Positions 33,736 to 42,836 of a stretch of DNA of 64,000 bases are shown here, one piece after another (the stretch's first letter is position 1; every line of letters begins with the position of its first letter). The notes under the pieces were generated by a model. It saw only the letters and a program-made list of their open reading frames with translations, was not told the DNA's origin and did not search any database. The position numbers were made by a program, and so were the translations under genes. The stretch lies in NCBI RefSeq assembly GCF_030273445.1, contig NZ_CP120678.1, positions 2,147,501 to 2,211,500 on the forward strand. Direction: 5' to 3'. Origin of the DNA: Selenobaculum gibii (GTDB lineage: Bacteria > Bacillota > Negativicutes > ICN-92133).

Positions 33736-33833
33736 CTGGTAATTTCCATTTGATTTTAAAAACTTCACAATATATTGATTTTACTAAGTTTTATAATTCT
33801 ATATTCAAAACGATTTCCCAAATCGCATGATTA

Positions 33834-33848
33834 CTGGTGGAGACGACC
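33834..33848. repeat. att repeat
   Basis: CTGGTGGAGACGACC, preceded by a full copy of the ssrA terminator, marks the border of the two 825-bp units. Confidence 0.85.
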
Positions 33849-33906
33849 GTCGTGGGAATCCTGTCCAAAAATTTATTATCCCATCTACGCTTTATTTATA
33901 ATTTTT

Positions 33907-34302
33907 TCATTTAGATTTCCTATGGCTTCTTATCCATTCTGCTATTTTCTCAACAAAAATAGTTTTTTCTGCGATACCTACTGCTAGCTCTTCTATTTCT
34001 AACTGCGTATATTCTATATCATACTCATTTAATAGTAAAAATACAAGCATACAGTGCAAACCCGTTCTTTTATTTCCATCAACAAACGGATGGTTATTTA
34101 TAACCCCAAATGATAATCTTGCGGCTTTATCCTCAATATTTTGATATAAATCTTCACCAAACATTGATTGAAACGGATTGCTTATTGCCGATTCTAATAA
34201 TTTTATATCTCTAATTCCCTCTAAGTTCCGATATTCCTTGGTTAAATCACTATGAAATTCTATCGCATCACTAAGTAGTATTTCTATCGTTTGTTGTGAC
34301 AT
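33907..34302 (-). CDS. doc: Doc-type Fic toxin, copy 2
   Basis: The protein is identical to the copy at 33082, including HPFVDGNKR. Two identical toxins with two identical antitoxins keep the dosage balanced. Together they also provide 825 bp of homology for easy expansion or collapse of the array. Confidence 0.9.
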   Translation of the reverse strand: MSQQTIEILLSDAIEFHSDLTKEYRNLEGIRDIKLLESAISNPFQSMFGEDLYQNIEDKAARLSFGVINNHPFVDGNKRTGLHCMLVFLLLNEYDIEYTQLEIEELAVGIAEKTIFVEKIAEWIRSHRKSK

Positions 34303-34304
34303 TT

Positions 34305-34430
34305 TTATCTTTTCGCAAGATTAGAATAAGCTTGTTTATTTTTTTCCATTAGCATCTGCGAAATCTTTCTAACCTTTTCCTTTCTTTCTTCTTCTTTCAT
34401 CGAAATTTCAAATTTATTTTTCTTTTCCAT
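34305..34430 (-). CDS. Antitoxin of the Doc pair, copy 2
   Basis: Identical to the copy at 33480-33605, with the same start choice (ATG 34430 after AAAGGAGAG). Confidence 0.7.
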   Translation of the reverse strand: MEKKNKFEISMKEEERKEKVRKISQMLMEKNKQAYSNLAKR

Positions 34431-34630
34431 AATATTTTTCTCTCCTTTCAAAAAATAGAGCTTCATTTTACAAATAGAGGGGTAAAGAACACATATTTTA
34501 CTGTCCTTTACCCCTTTATTATTTACCATCGGACGCGGTATCCGCATCCGTCCACGTCCACTGGTAATTTCCATTTGATTTTAAAAACTTCACAATATAT
34601 TGATTTTACTAAGTTTTATAATTCTATATT

Positions 34631-34651
34631 CAAAACGATTTCCCAAATCGC
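34631..34651 (-). terminator. ssrA terminator
   Basis: GCGATTT-GGG-AAATCG followed by TTTTG on the minus strand, nine bases after the encoded CCA end of tmRNA. Copies lie before the att repeats at 33834 and 17877. Confidence 0.8.
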
Positions 34652-34659
34652 ATGATTAC

Positions 34660-35012
34660 TGGTGGAGACGAGGAGAATCGAACTCCTGTCCGAAAGTATT
34701 GTTTCATAGGCTTCTCCGAGTGCATTTTGTGTTTTAAATTTAAAACCGCCGACGCTCACAAACTGGCTTCATTGGTTCGATCTCGATAAAATTTCCCAGT
34801 CAAGCCTCCGAGAATTGGCTCTCAGGTATCCCACTATTTGCCCCTGTTCAGTCCCGCGGGATTAGACTGAGAGAGGTTAGCATTAAGCTGCTAAAGCGTA
34901 ATCTTCGTTAGCTTTTATATTTAATATAAAAGGTTCACCTTACTAACGGGTTGATGACCCCCCGACTCGCTACCTATGCACCAACTACCCCCGTCGAAAC
35001 CATTACGTCCCC
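34660..35012 (-). ncRNA. ssrA: tmRNA (ssrA)
   Basis: This 353-base tmRNA starts GGGGACGTAATGGTTTCGAC and ends with a tRNA-like T arm and encoded CCACCA. The tag reading frame (34883-34912) reads ANEDYALAA then TAA; with the charging Ala the tag is AANEDYALAA, ending in the protease signal ALAA. tmRNA rescues stalled ribosomes with SmpB, encoded at 36543. Its 3' end is the insertion point of the whole island and is intact, as expected when integration restores the gene. Confidence 0.97.
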
Positions 35013-35022
35013 AATTGAGCAG

Positions 35023-35085
35023 TGTACAGTATTCTTTTTCTTCTACTGTACATGATAGTATATCACATCTAGAAAATTTTTTCAA
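35023..35085 (-). promoter_or_regulatory. ssrA promoter and 5' leader hairpin
   Basis: TTGAAA (35080-35085) and TATACT (35057-35062) are exactly 17 bases apart on the minus strand. Downstream, TGTACAGTA and TACTGTACA (35023-35031 and 35044-35052) form a perfect 9-bp hairpin in the precursor, ten bases before the mature 5' end, perhaps guiding RNase P or another nuclease. Confidence 0.8.
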
Positions 35086-35120
35086 TTGTAAACTTTAGGA
35101 AGGGATAATATGTATCAATT

Positions 35121-36233
35121 TTAAATACGATTAAAGGTAGAAAATATTGCCATTAATTCATATTCATCAAGAACCAATTCTATTTGTAAATCTCTATTTT
35201 GATATAAATCTACTCGTTTTGGATTTTTAAATGGTTTCATATTTTTATCTGCAATAATATGTACAATTGGAGTTTGCGTTCTACCAGTCTGTACATGAAC
35301 AACAATTGCATAAGATCCTTCGTTTAACTTCAATATCGTCCCTACTGGATAAATTGCTACATTATCAAAAAAAAGTTTTAGTAAATTCGCATCGAAATGG
35401 CTCGCATTAAATTTTGTCATAATATTAAACGCTAAATCAGGTCTATAGGCTTTTTTATAGGGGCGGTCTGAAGTCAAGGCATCATATACATCAGCGATTG
35501 CCACAATTTTCGCAAATTCATTAATCTCCTTACCTTGCAGCTGATGCGGATAACCCGTCCCATCGCATTTTTCATGATGTTGCTGAGCAATATAAATCGG
35601 AATATCTGAGGCTAATGAAGCTCTTTCTAGTATCTCTGCACCTTTAAGGGGATGCCGACGCATAATTTCTTCTTCAAAAGGAACTAATTTACGAGGTTTC
35701 TTCAAAATTTCTATAGGCGTTTTCGTTTTACCTATATCATGAAGTAACGCACCAAGAGTAAGGATGTTTAACTGTGATTTCGTATAATTTCTCATCGTGC
35801 CAAGCATCGTAGATAAAATAGCAACATTTACTGAATGCGAAAATGTATAATCATCATAGCGACGAATATCTGTAACTTGAATTAAGTTGTTGTGATTAGA
35901 AATCAAATCTTCTACAATTGAAGACGCTGTCTGCTTCATGAAATCAACATTGATTGATTCCGTCAATTGACAATTATTAAAAACCGCAAAAACATTTTGC
36001 AATGCGTGGGTACGTGTCTTTTCTTTTACGATATCATCAGTTTCGGGAGAAATGTCTAATATAGGATTCCCAGATAAAACATAAACAGAGGGAATATTCA
36101 ATCGTGTTAATCTCTGAATATATGTTATTGTTAGTACTTGCCCACGAGTTAACAAAAAACATCCTTCTGGATTATAAATGCTCCGCCCAATTACCATCCC
36201 AGGTTTCAAAGCTTTTATTGATAACTTGTGCAT
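35121..36233 (-). CDS. HD-GYP cyclic-di-GMP phosphodiesterase
   Basis: The 370-residue protein has an N-terminal region of about 100 residues and an HD-GYP domain at about 125-300: HDIGKTKTP, the metal-binding HP in RRHPLKGAEIL, HHEKCDGTGYP and IADVYDALTSDRPY. A C-terminal strand-rich segment follows. Such enzymes break down cyclic di-GMP, affecting motility and surface growth. I chose ATG 36233, six bases after AAGGAG, not the ATG at 36248. It lies between ssrA and smpB on the same strand but with its own gaps. Confidence 0.92.
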   Translation of the reverse strand: MHKLSIKALKPGMVIGRSIYNPEGCFLLTRGQVLTITYIQRLTRLNIPSVYVLSGNPILDISPETDDIVKEKTRTHALQNVFAVFNNCQLTESINVDFMKQTASSIVEDLISNHNNLIQVTDIRRYDDYTFSHSVNVAILSTMLGTMRNYTKSQLNILTLGALLHDIGKTKTPIEILKKPRKLVPFEEEIMRRHPLKGAEILERASLASDIPIYIAQQHHEKCDGTGYPHQLQGKEINEFAKIVAIADVYDALTSDRPYKKAYRPDLAFNIMTKFNASHFDANLLKLFFDNVAIYPVGTILKLNEGSYAIVVHVQTGRTQTPIVHIIADKNMKPFKNPKRVDLYQNRDLQIELVLDEYELMAIFSTFNRI

Positions 36234-36248
36234 ATTTTCTCCTTCCAT

Positions 36249-36542
36249 TTCTATAAATTAAACAGAAGATTTTCCGCATCTACCATCACACAAATCCATT
36301 ATCTAAAATAAACCTTTTCACGATAAACAACGTTCTATTTTATGAATAGTATACAATTATTTATTATATACTATTTATTAATTAATTTGAATATTTAACA
36401 GAAAACTATCTGCCAAGTCACTAGACAATTTTACACAAGGATATATAATTCCTTTTTCTTTTTTTAACTTTAATTTTTATAATAATTTATCTATAGGATA
36501 TAAAAATGGGGGTGTATTTTATAAATACACTCCCATTTTTCT
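36249..36542. other. Spacer between smpB and the HD-GYP gene
   Basis: This AT-rich region holds the smpB terminator (36503-36539) and presumably the HD-GYP promoter. Nothing else is seen. Confidence 0.5.
36503..36539 (-). terminator. Terminator of smpB
   Basis: AAAATGGG plus GTGTATTT pairs with AAATACAC plus TCCCATTTT, with a T-rich tail on the minus strand, immediately after the smpB stop codon. Confidence 0.85.
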
Positions 36543-37019
36543 TTAATAACTTCTTTGCCGTTCTTTTAGTGCACGGTCTACTTCTCGTTTAGCTGAGCGT
36601 TCAGCTAAATCTTGACGCTTATCGTAGTTCTTTTTCCCTGAAGCTAATCCTAGTTCTAGCTTTGCTTTTCCTTTTTTAAAATATATTTTTAAGGGAACTA
36701 AGGTAAACCCTTTTTCTCGCGTTTGGCTGAATAGTTTAATAATCTCAGCTTTATGCATCAAGAGTTTACGTGTACGAAGCGGTTCGTGATTAAAGATATT
36801 GCCTTCCTCATATGGACTGATATGCATATTATGCAACATAATTTCACCATTTCTAATTTGTGCAAAGCTATCTTTTAAATTTGCTTTTCCAGCTCGTAAT
36901 GATTTTACTTCTGTTCCCGTTAAAACCATTCCTGTTTCAAAGACTTCGTGTATATGATAATCATGTCTCGCTTTACGATTTTCTGTCGCAATTTTAATTC
37001 CTTCATTTCCTCTACCCAT
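36543..37019 (-). CDS. smpB: SsrA-binding protein SmpB
   Basis: The 158-residue product matches SmpB, the partner that loads tmRNA into stalled ribosomes: [36 protein letters not shown] and the basic C-terminal tail [20 protein letters not shown]. The length is normal for the family. It lies directly downstream of rnr, an order common in Firmicutes, and close to ssrA. A terminator follows the stop codon. Confidence 0.97.
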   Translation of the reverse strand: MGRGNEGIKIATENRKARHDYHIHEVFETGMVLTGTEVKSLRAGKANLKDSFAQIRNGEIMLHNMHISPYEEGNIFNHEPLRTRKLLMHKAEIIKLFSQTREKGFTLVPLKIYFKKGKAKLELGLASGKKNYDKRQDLAERSAKREVDRALKERQRSY

Positions 37020-37109
37020 ATTCTCACTCCATAACTCAGTCGCCCGAAAACCCTCTACTATCAGCTTTGAAATATCGGCCTATTTTATCTATACTATGTC
37101 AAATAGGTT

Positions 37110-39455
37110 TTACTTTTTCTTTACCTTAGTCTTGGTTTTTCTTTTGACGGTACTACATTTTTTCTTATCTGAGCGACCTTTTCCTTTCGGTGCAGATTCA
37201 TACCATTTTGCACCACTCTTTTTCTTTTTCGATTTTTCTTTGCGTTCATCCTGCTTTTCTTCTTGTATTTCTAGGTTTCGAATAGATGAACGTGTTTTTT
37301 TTGGTGCAACTGGTCTAAAGGTTCCATTATCAGCCAGGATAAAGTCAATTGTTTTATCTTCTACATTTGCATTCACAACAATAATTTTCGCTGGATCACC
37401 AAGGCGATAAACTTTCTTTGTCCGTTCACCGACAAGTGCATATTGTTCTTCTACATATTGATAATAGTCATTTTCCATACTGGAAACTCTGACAAGACCT
37501 TCTACGCCATTATCAAGCTCTACAAATATACCAAACGCTGTAACGCCATTTATTATTCCATCAAATTCTTCCCCAATAAATTGCTGCATATATTCAACTT
37601 TTTTCATTTCAACAGTTTCACGTTCTGCTTCTGCCGCAAGGCGTTCACGTTGTGATGAAGATAGTGCAATATCAGGTAAAATAGTTTTTAGTTTGTCTTG
37701 ACGCTTTGGTTTTAATAAGCCATTGAAGTTTTCTCTTAACAATCGGTGAACAATTAAATCTGGATAACGACGAATCGGCGAAGTAAAGTGTGTATAGTAC
37801 TTTGCCGCTAAACCAAAATGTCCAAGGTTTTGCGACTCGTAACGTGCTTGTTTAAGAGATCTAAGCATGACTGTACTGATAATTCTTTCCTCCGGTTTGC
37901 CGGCGGTGGCCTTTAATATCTTTTGGAGTATTGCTGGCTGAATTTCTTCGCCCTCTTTTAGACTTGGTAAACTTAAGCCAAAGGATTTTAACAAATCTTT
38001 TAATTTTTCAAGTTTACTCAAGCCCGGCTGTTCATGTACACGATACATAAACGGTAATTTTAATTTAAACATATGCTCAGCTACCGTTTCATTGGCAACG
38101 AGCATACATTCTTCAATTATAGATTCCGCTAAGTTTCTTTCCCGTTTTACCAGCTTAACTGGTTTTCCTGCTTCATCCAATTTTACTTTAATTTCCGGGA
38201 AGTCAAAATCAATTGCACCGCGATTCATTCGCCGTTGTCTAAGTACGTGACAAATCGCTTCTAAATTGTGGAGCATTGGCAAAATATCTTGATTATCTTG
38301 CGTTAATGCTTCATCTCTATCTACGAGAATTTTACGGACTATATTATACGTCAGTCGACGATATACTTGAATAACACTTGGAAAAATCTCATATTTTTGA
38401 ACGTTACCGTTTGGGTCAATAATCATTTCAATTGACATTGCCAGGCGATCTTCACCGGCATTTAAACTACATATTCCATTAGATAACCTTTTGGGTAACA
38501 TGGGAATTACTCTATCAACTAAATAAACACTTGTGCCACGATTTTTTGCTTCATAATCGAGTGCGGTATTTTCTCTGACATAGTAACTTACATCCGCAAT
38601 ATGCACACTAAGAAAGAACGTTCCATCCTCGCGCTTTTCAACATAAACACCATCATCTAAGTCTTTTGCATCATCGCCATCAATCGTAACGATACTGAAC
38701 TCACGTAAATCACGCCGTCCTGTGATTTCTGCCTGATCAATTGTTTCTGGAACATTTTCTGATTCTTTTACGACTTTCGCCGGAAATTCTAACGGCAAAT
38801 CATGCTTTTTAATGACAGTAAGAATATCTATTCCCGGGTCACCAATATACCCGATAACTTCAATGACCTTTCCTTCTGCACTTCTTCTATTTTCAGGCCA
38901 CTTTGTGATTTCAACAACTACTTTTGCACCAATTTTTGCCCCATTAAAAGAGGCTTTCGGAATAAAAATATCCTGTCCTATTTTAGGATCATCCGCCGTA
39001 ACAAAACCAAAACTCTTACTACTTTCAAACGTACCAACGATTCTTTTGTTTGCTCTTGTAATAATGCGGATAATTTCGCCTTCACGTGCTTTGCCAATTC
39101 CAGCAGCTCCATGGAGTCTTACGACAACTCTATCATTATTCATCGCACTGTTGAGCGCCGAAACTGGAATAAATACGTCCGTCTCTTCTTCACTATTTTT
39201 TACATCAGGAATTACAAAGCCAAATCCTTTACTGGTCATACTAAGTGTACCGACAACTAGATTCATGCGCTCGGGTACACCAAATTTATCATAGCGCGTG
39301 CGAATAATTTGCGCATGATGCTCCATTTGATCGAGCAAAACCCAAAACTCCGTCAATTCCTCCCCTTTTATTTCTAAAGCTTCTGCTAAATCTTCCGCAC
39401 TAAGAGGTCTATAGGCTTCATGTCTCATAAAATCAAGAATTTTTTCTTGTAGCAT
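37110..39455 (-). CDS. rnr: Ribonuclease R
   Basis: This 781-residue 3'-5' exonuclease degrades structured RNA and works in tmRNA quality control. Seen in order: a helical N-terminus, cold-shock OB folds (STSKGFGFVIPDV), the RNB catalytic domain with TIDGDDAKDLDDGVYVEKRE, a C-terminal S1 domain (GIINGVTAFGIFVELDNG) and a very basic Lys-rich tail. I chose ATG 39455, six bases after GGGGGA; an upstream TTG at 39470 overlaps that box. smpB follows downstream. Confidence 0.96.
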   Translation of the reverse strand: MLQEKILDFMRHEAYRPLSAEDLAEALEIKGEELTEFWVLLDQMEHHAQIIRTRYDKFGVPERMNLVVGTLSMTSKGFGFVIPDVKNSEEETDVFIPVSALNSAMNNDRVVVRLHGAAGIGKAREGEIIRIITRANKRIVGTFESSKSFGFVTADDPKIGQDIFIPKASFNGAKIGAKVVVEITKWPENRRSAEGKVIEVIGYIGDPGIDILTVIKKHDLPLEFPAKVVKESENVPETIDQAEITGRRDLREFSIVTIDGDDAKDLDDGVYVEKREDGTFFLSVHIADVSYYVRENTALDYEAKNRGTSVYLVDRVIPMLPKRLSNGICSLNAGEDRLAMSIEMIIDPNGNVQKYEIFPSVIQVYRRLTYNIVRKILVDRDEALTQDNQDILPMLHNLEAICHVLRQRRMNRGAIDFDFPEIKVKLDEAGKPVKLVKRERNLAESIIEECMLVANETVAEHMFKLKLPFMYRVHEQPGLSKLEKLKDLLKSFGLSLPSLKEGEEIQPAILQKILKATAGKPEERIISTVMLRSLKQARYESQNLGHFGLAAKYYTHFTSPIRRYPDLIVHRLLRENFNGLLKPKRQDKLKTILPDIALSSSQRERLAAEAERETVEMKKVEYMQQFIGEEFDGIINGVTAFGIFVELDNGVEGLVRVSSMENDYYQYVEEQYALVGERTKKVYRLGDPAKIIVVNANVEDKTIDFILADNGTFRPVAPKKTRSSIRNLEIQEEKQDERKEKSKKKKSGAKWYESAPKGKGRSDKKKCSTVKRKTKTKVKKK

Positions 39456-39490
39456 GGTTTTGTCCCCCAAAACTTTTTTTCGTTAAAAAC

Positions 39491-40246
39491 TCAAATAGGA
39501 TTACTGCGGTCTTTGTCAAGAAATTCCACAATCTTAGCAAAAACAATTTCTTTTTCTGTATCTAAAGTAACTAAATGGCCTGAGTTTTCAAGCCAAAATA
39601 ATTCTTTTTCTTTACTTCCAGCCGAACGATAAATATATGCCGCACTATGATATTTTACAGTATGATCATTTTTGCTTTGCACGACTAAAAATGGTCTTTG
39701 CAAATCAGGTAAATGCTTGGCAATATGGCGAATTAACGCCAATAGACTATGAACACTTGTCAATGGCATCTTATTATAAGCAACTGTATAAATCGAATCA
39801 ACACCTTGGATTTGTCGCCTTTTTTTCGGCACATATCTTCCCTTACAATCTTTTGGAGCTGGAATAAAACGCACTGCCTTATTCATAATATAAATAGGAG
39901 AGCTAAGTGCCACGACTCTATCAATATTATTATCTATTGCTAATTTAATCGCAAGTAATCCTCCCATGGATAACCCAATAACAGAAATAGATGTACAAAT
40001 TCCTTTTAATAAATGATATCCATCTCGTACAGAATTATACCAATTTGCCCAATTGGTGACTTCCATTTCTTCCGGTGTGGTCCCATGTCCAGATAAGCGA
40101 GGTGCTAAAACAGTATATCCACAAGCATTTAAATGTTTTCCTAGTAAAACCATCTCCGCTGGCGAACCAGTAAACCCATGAATAAGTAACACCCCTTTTT
40201 CACTACCGTATAATAAAAAAGGTTCAGCTCCTTTTAATATTGCCAC
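39491..40246 (-). CDS. Carboxylesterase/lipase (alpha/beta hydrolase)
   Basis: The 251-residue protein matches the thermostable carboxylesterase group: VLLIHGFTGSPAEM at the oxyanion loop, nucleophile elbow GLSMGG, the acid in VQSKNDHTV, and the catalytic His in ENSGHLVT. The gene commonly sits between secG and rnr in Firmicutes, as here. It hydrolyses short-chain esters; the physiological substrate is unknown. Confidence 0.9.
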   Translation of the reverse strand: MAILKGAEPFLLYGSEKGVLLIHGFTGSPAEMVLLGKHLNACGYTVLAPRLSGHGTTPEEMEVTNWANWYNSVRDGYHLLKGICTSISVIGLSMGGLLAIKLAIDNNIDRVVALSSPIYIMNKAVRFIPAPKDCKGRYVPKKRRQIQGVDSIYTVAYNKMPLTSVHSLLALIRHIAKHLPDLQRPFLVVQSKNDHTVKYHSAAYIYRSAGSKEKELFWLENSGHLVTLDTEKEIVFAKIVEFLDKDRSNPI

Positions 40247-40347
40247 AAAATCTTCCCCCAGATTTATCGTCTTAAATTATCATTACAATATATATTATTA
40301 TACTTTATTTAAATTAATTTTCATAACAAAAATCGCCATATATAAAA

Positions 40348-40374
40348 ACGTCCTGCACAAATCATGCAGGACGT
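40348..40374 (-). terminator. Terminator of secG
   Basis: ACGTCCTGCA pairs perfectly with TGCAGGACGT and is followed by TTTTTATAT on the minus strand. Confidence 0.85.
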
Positions 40375-40392
40375 CATAAGTAAAAATATCTA

Positions 40393-40623
40393 TTAAGCTT
40401 GCATTTTTGCAATAATCAATGTAATAATTGCGAATAGTGCGCCTAAAACCATTGTTGTTTTTGCTAATAAAGCATCAATGCCTTTAGCTTTGCCACCAAA
40501 TACAGCGTCAGCACCGCCAGATATTGAGCCGCCCATACCCGAACTTTTGCTAGATTGTAAAATTACGCTTACAATTAACGCTAAACAAATAATAGCATCA
40601 ATTACCATTAATGTTGTGGTCAA
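40393..40623 (-). CDS. secG: Protein translocase subunit SecG
   Basis: The 76-residue protein has two membrane helices (LMVIDAIICLALIVSVIL and MVLGALFAIITLIIAKM) around the conserved SSGMGGSISGGAD loop, typical of SecG. It is an auxiliary part of the SecYEG export channel. GGGAGG precedes the start. Its own terminator separates it from the esterase gene, so it may be transcribed alone. Confidence 0.95.
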   Translation of the reverse strand: MTTTLMVIDAIICLALIVSVILQSSKSSGMGGSISGGADAVFGGKAKGIDALLAKTTMVLGALFAIITLIIAKMQA

Positions 40624-41124
40624 AATCCTGCACCTCCCTTAAACTAATCCTATTTATTTTATCATATAAAGATGAATATTAGCAAGAGATAGAACCGCAT
40701 AATCAAGAATTTAATAATTTCTTTTTTGCATTTTTAGTTATAAAAAAACTCCCTATTCATAAAATTTATAAATTTAATTTTTAATAAAACAAATTTATAA
40801 ACAATTGATTCTATTTATAAATTCATGAACATAATTTATAATAATAAAAATCAATGAGATTTATTTTTCACGATTATTTTCTTTTAAGGTACTACTTAGT
40901 AATAATAAATTAAATTTATAATTGTTAGAATATTTTAAAAAATCTAAATATTTTCAGAAAATTAGGAAGGTATTTTAAAATATTTGTTGAAATTTAACAA
41001 ATATATAAAGAGGCAATGATAAATGAATCATAAATTTTGTTGAAATTTAGATATAGTATAAAATCAGATTACCCAAGTTTATTTACTTTTAGTATATACT
41101 TACCATTACGGTTTAAGGGAAAGG
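40624..41124. promoter_or_regulatory. pckA upstream region with a palindrome
   Basis: This 501-bp stretch is very AT-rich. ATTTGTT and AACAAAT flank GAAATTT (40982-41002), forming a symmetric site, and a half match TTTTGTTGAAATTTAG lies at 41037-41052. It resembles a Rex-like operator but the spacing is one base off. No gene is seen. Confidence 0.45.
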
Positions 41125-41133
41125 ATGATTTAT

Positions 41134-42714
41134 ATGACTAACTTATCATGCGGCGGAAGCAAGGATTTCTTAAAAGGAGCTCGTAAAATTAAACGCAACC
41201 TTACTTATGTTGAATTAATGGAGGAAGCAGTAGTTCACAAAGAAGGGGTTATTTCTCACAAAGGTGCGCTTTGCGTTACTACAGGAAAGCACACTGGCCG
41301 TTCACCTAAAGATAAATTTATCGTTGATACGGCTGCTGTTCACGACAAAATTAGTTGGACAAATAACGCACCATGCAGTGAAGCAACTTACGATAGTTTG
41401 TACAAAATTATGACAGACTATGTAAGAGATCATCAGGTATATGTTGGCGATGGTTTTGCGGGTGCTGATCCTGAAAATCGTCTTCAAGTTCGCTTTATTA
41501 CTGAGTTTGCATGGCAGAATCTTTTTTTACAACAATTATTTATTAAAGCAAAACCAGAGGAATTGAAAGAAGTTGAAGATTTCACTGTAATTTGTTTGCC
41601 AGGTGTACAGGCGGTACCTGAAGTAAATGGAACAAATTCGGAATGCTTTATTATTATAAACTTTGACACCCATACAGTTCTAATTGGCGGTAACCGCTAT
41701 GCGGGAGAAATGAAAAAATCTATTTTCTCCGTAATGAATTACATCTTACCGCAAAAAGGAATCTTGACAATGCACTGCTCAGCAAACGTTGGTAAAGATG
41801 GTAAATCCGCTTTATTCTTTGGGTTAAGCGGTACAGGTAAAACAACTTTATCAGCAGATCCAAATCGCTATCTGATTGGTGATGACGAGCATGGCTGGAG
41901 CGAAAATGGGATTTTTAATATTGAAGGCGGATGCTATGCAAAATGTATTAGACTTACAGAAGCAACTGAACCTCAAATTTGGAATGCAATAAAATTTACA
42001 AGCGTACTAGAAAACGTCATTATTGATCCGCAAACGCGTATTCCTGATTTTGATGATGGTTCACTTACGGAGAATACAAGAACGGCTTATCCACTTGATT
42101 TTATTCCAGGAGCAATTATCCCTAGCGTTGCTGAACATCCTTCGACTGTGATTTTCTTAACAGCTGACGCATTTGGCGTACTTCCTCCAATCGCTAAATT
42201 AACCAAAGAGCAAGCAATGTATCATTTCTTATCCGGATACACAAGTAAAGTTGCTGGTACGGAACGCGGCATCACTGAACCACAAGCTACCTTCTCCACT
42301 TGTTTCGGTGAGCCTTTCCTTCCACTTTCTCCGCTTAAATATGCAAGATTACTAGGAGAAAAAATAGAAGAACACAACACTGATGTTTATTTAATTAATA
42401 CGGGCTGGTCCGGTGGTCCTTATGGCATTGGAAAACGCATGAACCTACCTTACACTAGAGCGATGGTGACTGCTGCTTTAGATGGCAAATTAGATAGCGT
42501 AGAATGGGAACTTGACCCTATCTTTAATATTGCAATTCCTAAGTATTGTCCAGATGTCCCTTCTGTTATCTTAAATCCTCGCAATACTTGGGAAGATAAG
42601 GAGGCCTATGAAAGACAAGCAAAAAAACTTGCTGAATTGTTTAATAAAAATGTCGTAAAATTCAAAGGTGAAATGACCGACGAAATTTTAAATGCCGGTC
42701 CAAAGCACGAATAA
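41134..42714 (+). CDS. pckA: Phosphoenolpyruvate carboxykinase (ATP)
   Basis: The 526-residue enzyme interconverts oxaloacetate plus ATP with PEP, CO2 and ADP; in anaerobes it often runs towards oxaloacetate for succinate or propionate formation. It shows the substrate loop GKHTGRSPKDKF, the P-loop FFGLSGTGKTTLSADP, the metal-binding DDEHGW and GWSGGPYGIGKRM. I chose ATG 41134, since AAAGG abuts the ATG at 41125 but lies at normal distance from 41134. It is the only core gene here on the plus strand, facing pyk. Confidence 0.97.
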   Translation: MTNLSCGGSKDFLKGARKIKRNLTYVELMEEAVVHKEGVISHKGALCVTTGKHTGRSPKDKFIVDTAAVHDKISWTNNAPCSEATYDSLYKIMTDYVRDHQVYVGDGFAGADPENRLQVRFITEFAWQNLFLQQLFIKAKPEELKEVEDFTVICLPGVQAVPEVNGTNSECFIIINFDTHTVLIGGNRYAGEMKKSIFSVMNYILPQKGILTMHCSANVGKDGKSALFFGLSGTGKTTLSADPNRYLIGDDEHGWSENGIFNIEGGCYAKCIRLTEATEPQIWNAIKFTSVLENVIIDPQTRIPDFDDGSLTENTRTAYPLDFIPGAIIPSVAEHPSTVIFLTADAFGVLPPIAKLTKEQAMYHFLSGYTSKVAGTERGITEPQATFSTCFGEPFLPLSPLKYARLLGEKIEEHNTDVYLINTGWSGGPYGIGKRMNLPYTRAMVTAALDGKLDSVEWELDPIFNIAIPKYCPDVPSVILNPRNTWEDKEAYERQAKKLAELFNKNVVKFKGEMTDEILNAGPKHE

Positions 42715-42747
42715 AATCTTTCTCACTTACAAGTTCACTTCAATATA

Positions 42748-42782
42748 AAAAGCTGCATTCGTCTAAAGCGAATGCAGCTTTT
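42748..42782. terminator. Bidirectional terminator between pckA and pyk
   Basis: AAAAGCTGCATTCG pairs perfectly with CGAATGCAGCTTTT, with A and T runs on the two sides. It serves the converging pckA and pyk genes. Confidence 0.92.
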
Positions 42783-42836
42783 CTATGTTTATTTTACAAA
42801 ATCCAAAGTTTTAATAAATCGCTAAAGATTAGAAAA

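Larger units (their letters stand above)
33009..33833. repeat. 825-bp tandem unit, copy 1 (Doc toxin-antitoxin between att sites)
   Basis: The unit runs from one att core to the next and appears identical to 33834-34658. It contains only the Doc/antitoxin pair, its control region and a copy of the ssrA terminator. Confidence 0.9.
33834..34658. repeat. 825-bp tandem unit, copy 2
   Basis: Direct repeat of 33009-33833, ending where ssrA begins. I saw no base differences between the copies over the stretches I compared. Confidence 0.9.

Noticed and set aside
33480-33749. 89-residue version of the Doc antitoxin
   Set aside because: The longer frame runs through the hairpin and GC-rich control region and lacks a good ribosome binding site; the 41-residue form has AAAGGAGAG at normal spacing.
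38802-39294. Long plus-strand frames opposite rnr
   Set aside because: They are complementary-strand shadows of conserved RNase R codons.
40982-41002. Rex operator upstream of pckA
   Set aside because: The symmetric site is one base too short for the usual TTGTTAA-N4-TTAACAA form, so I list it only as a palindrome.
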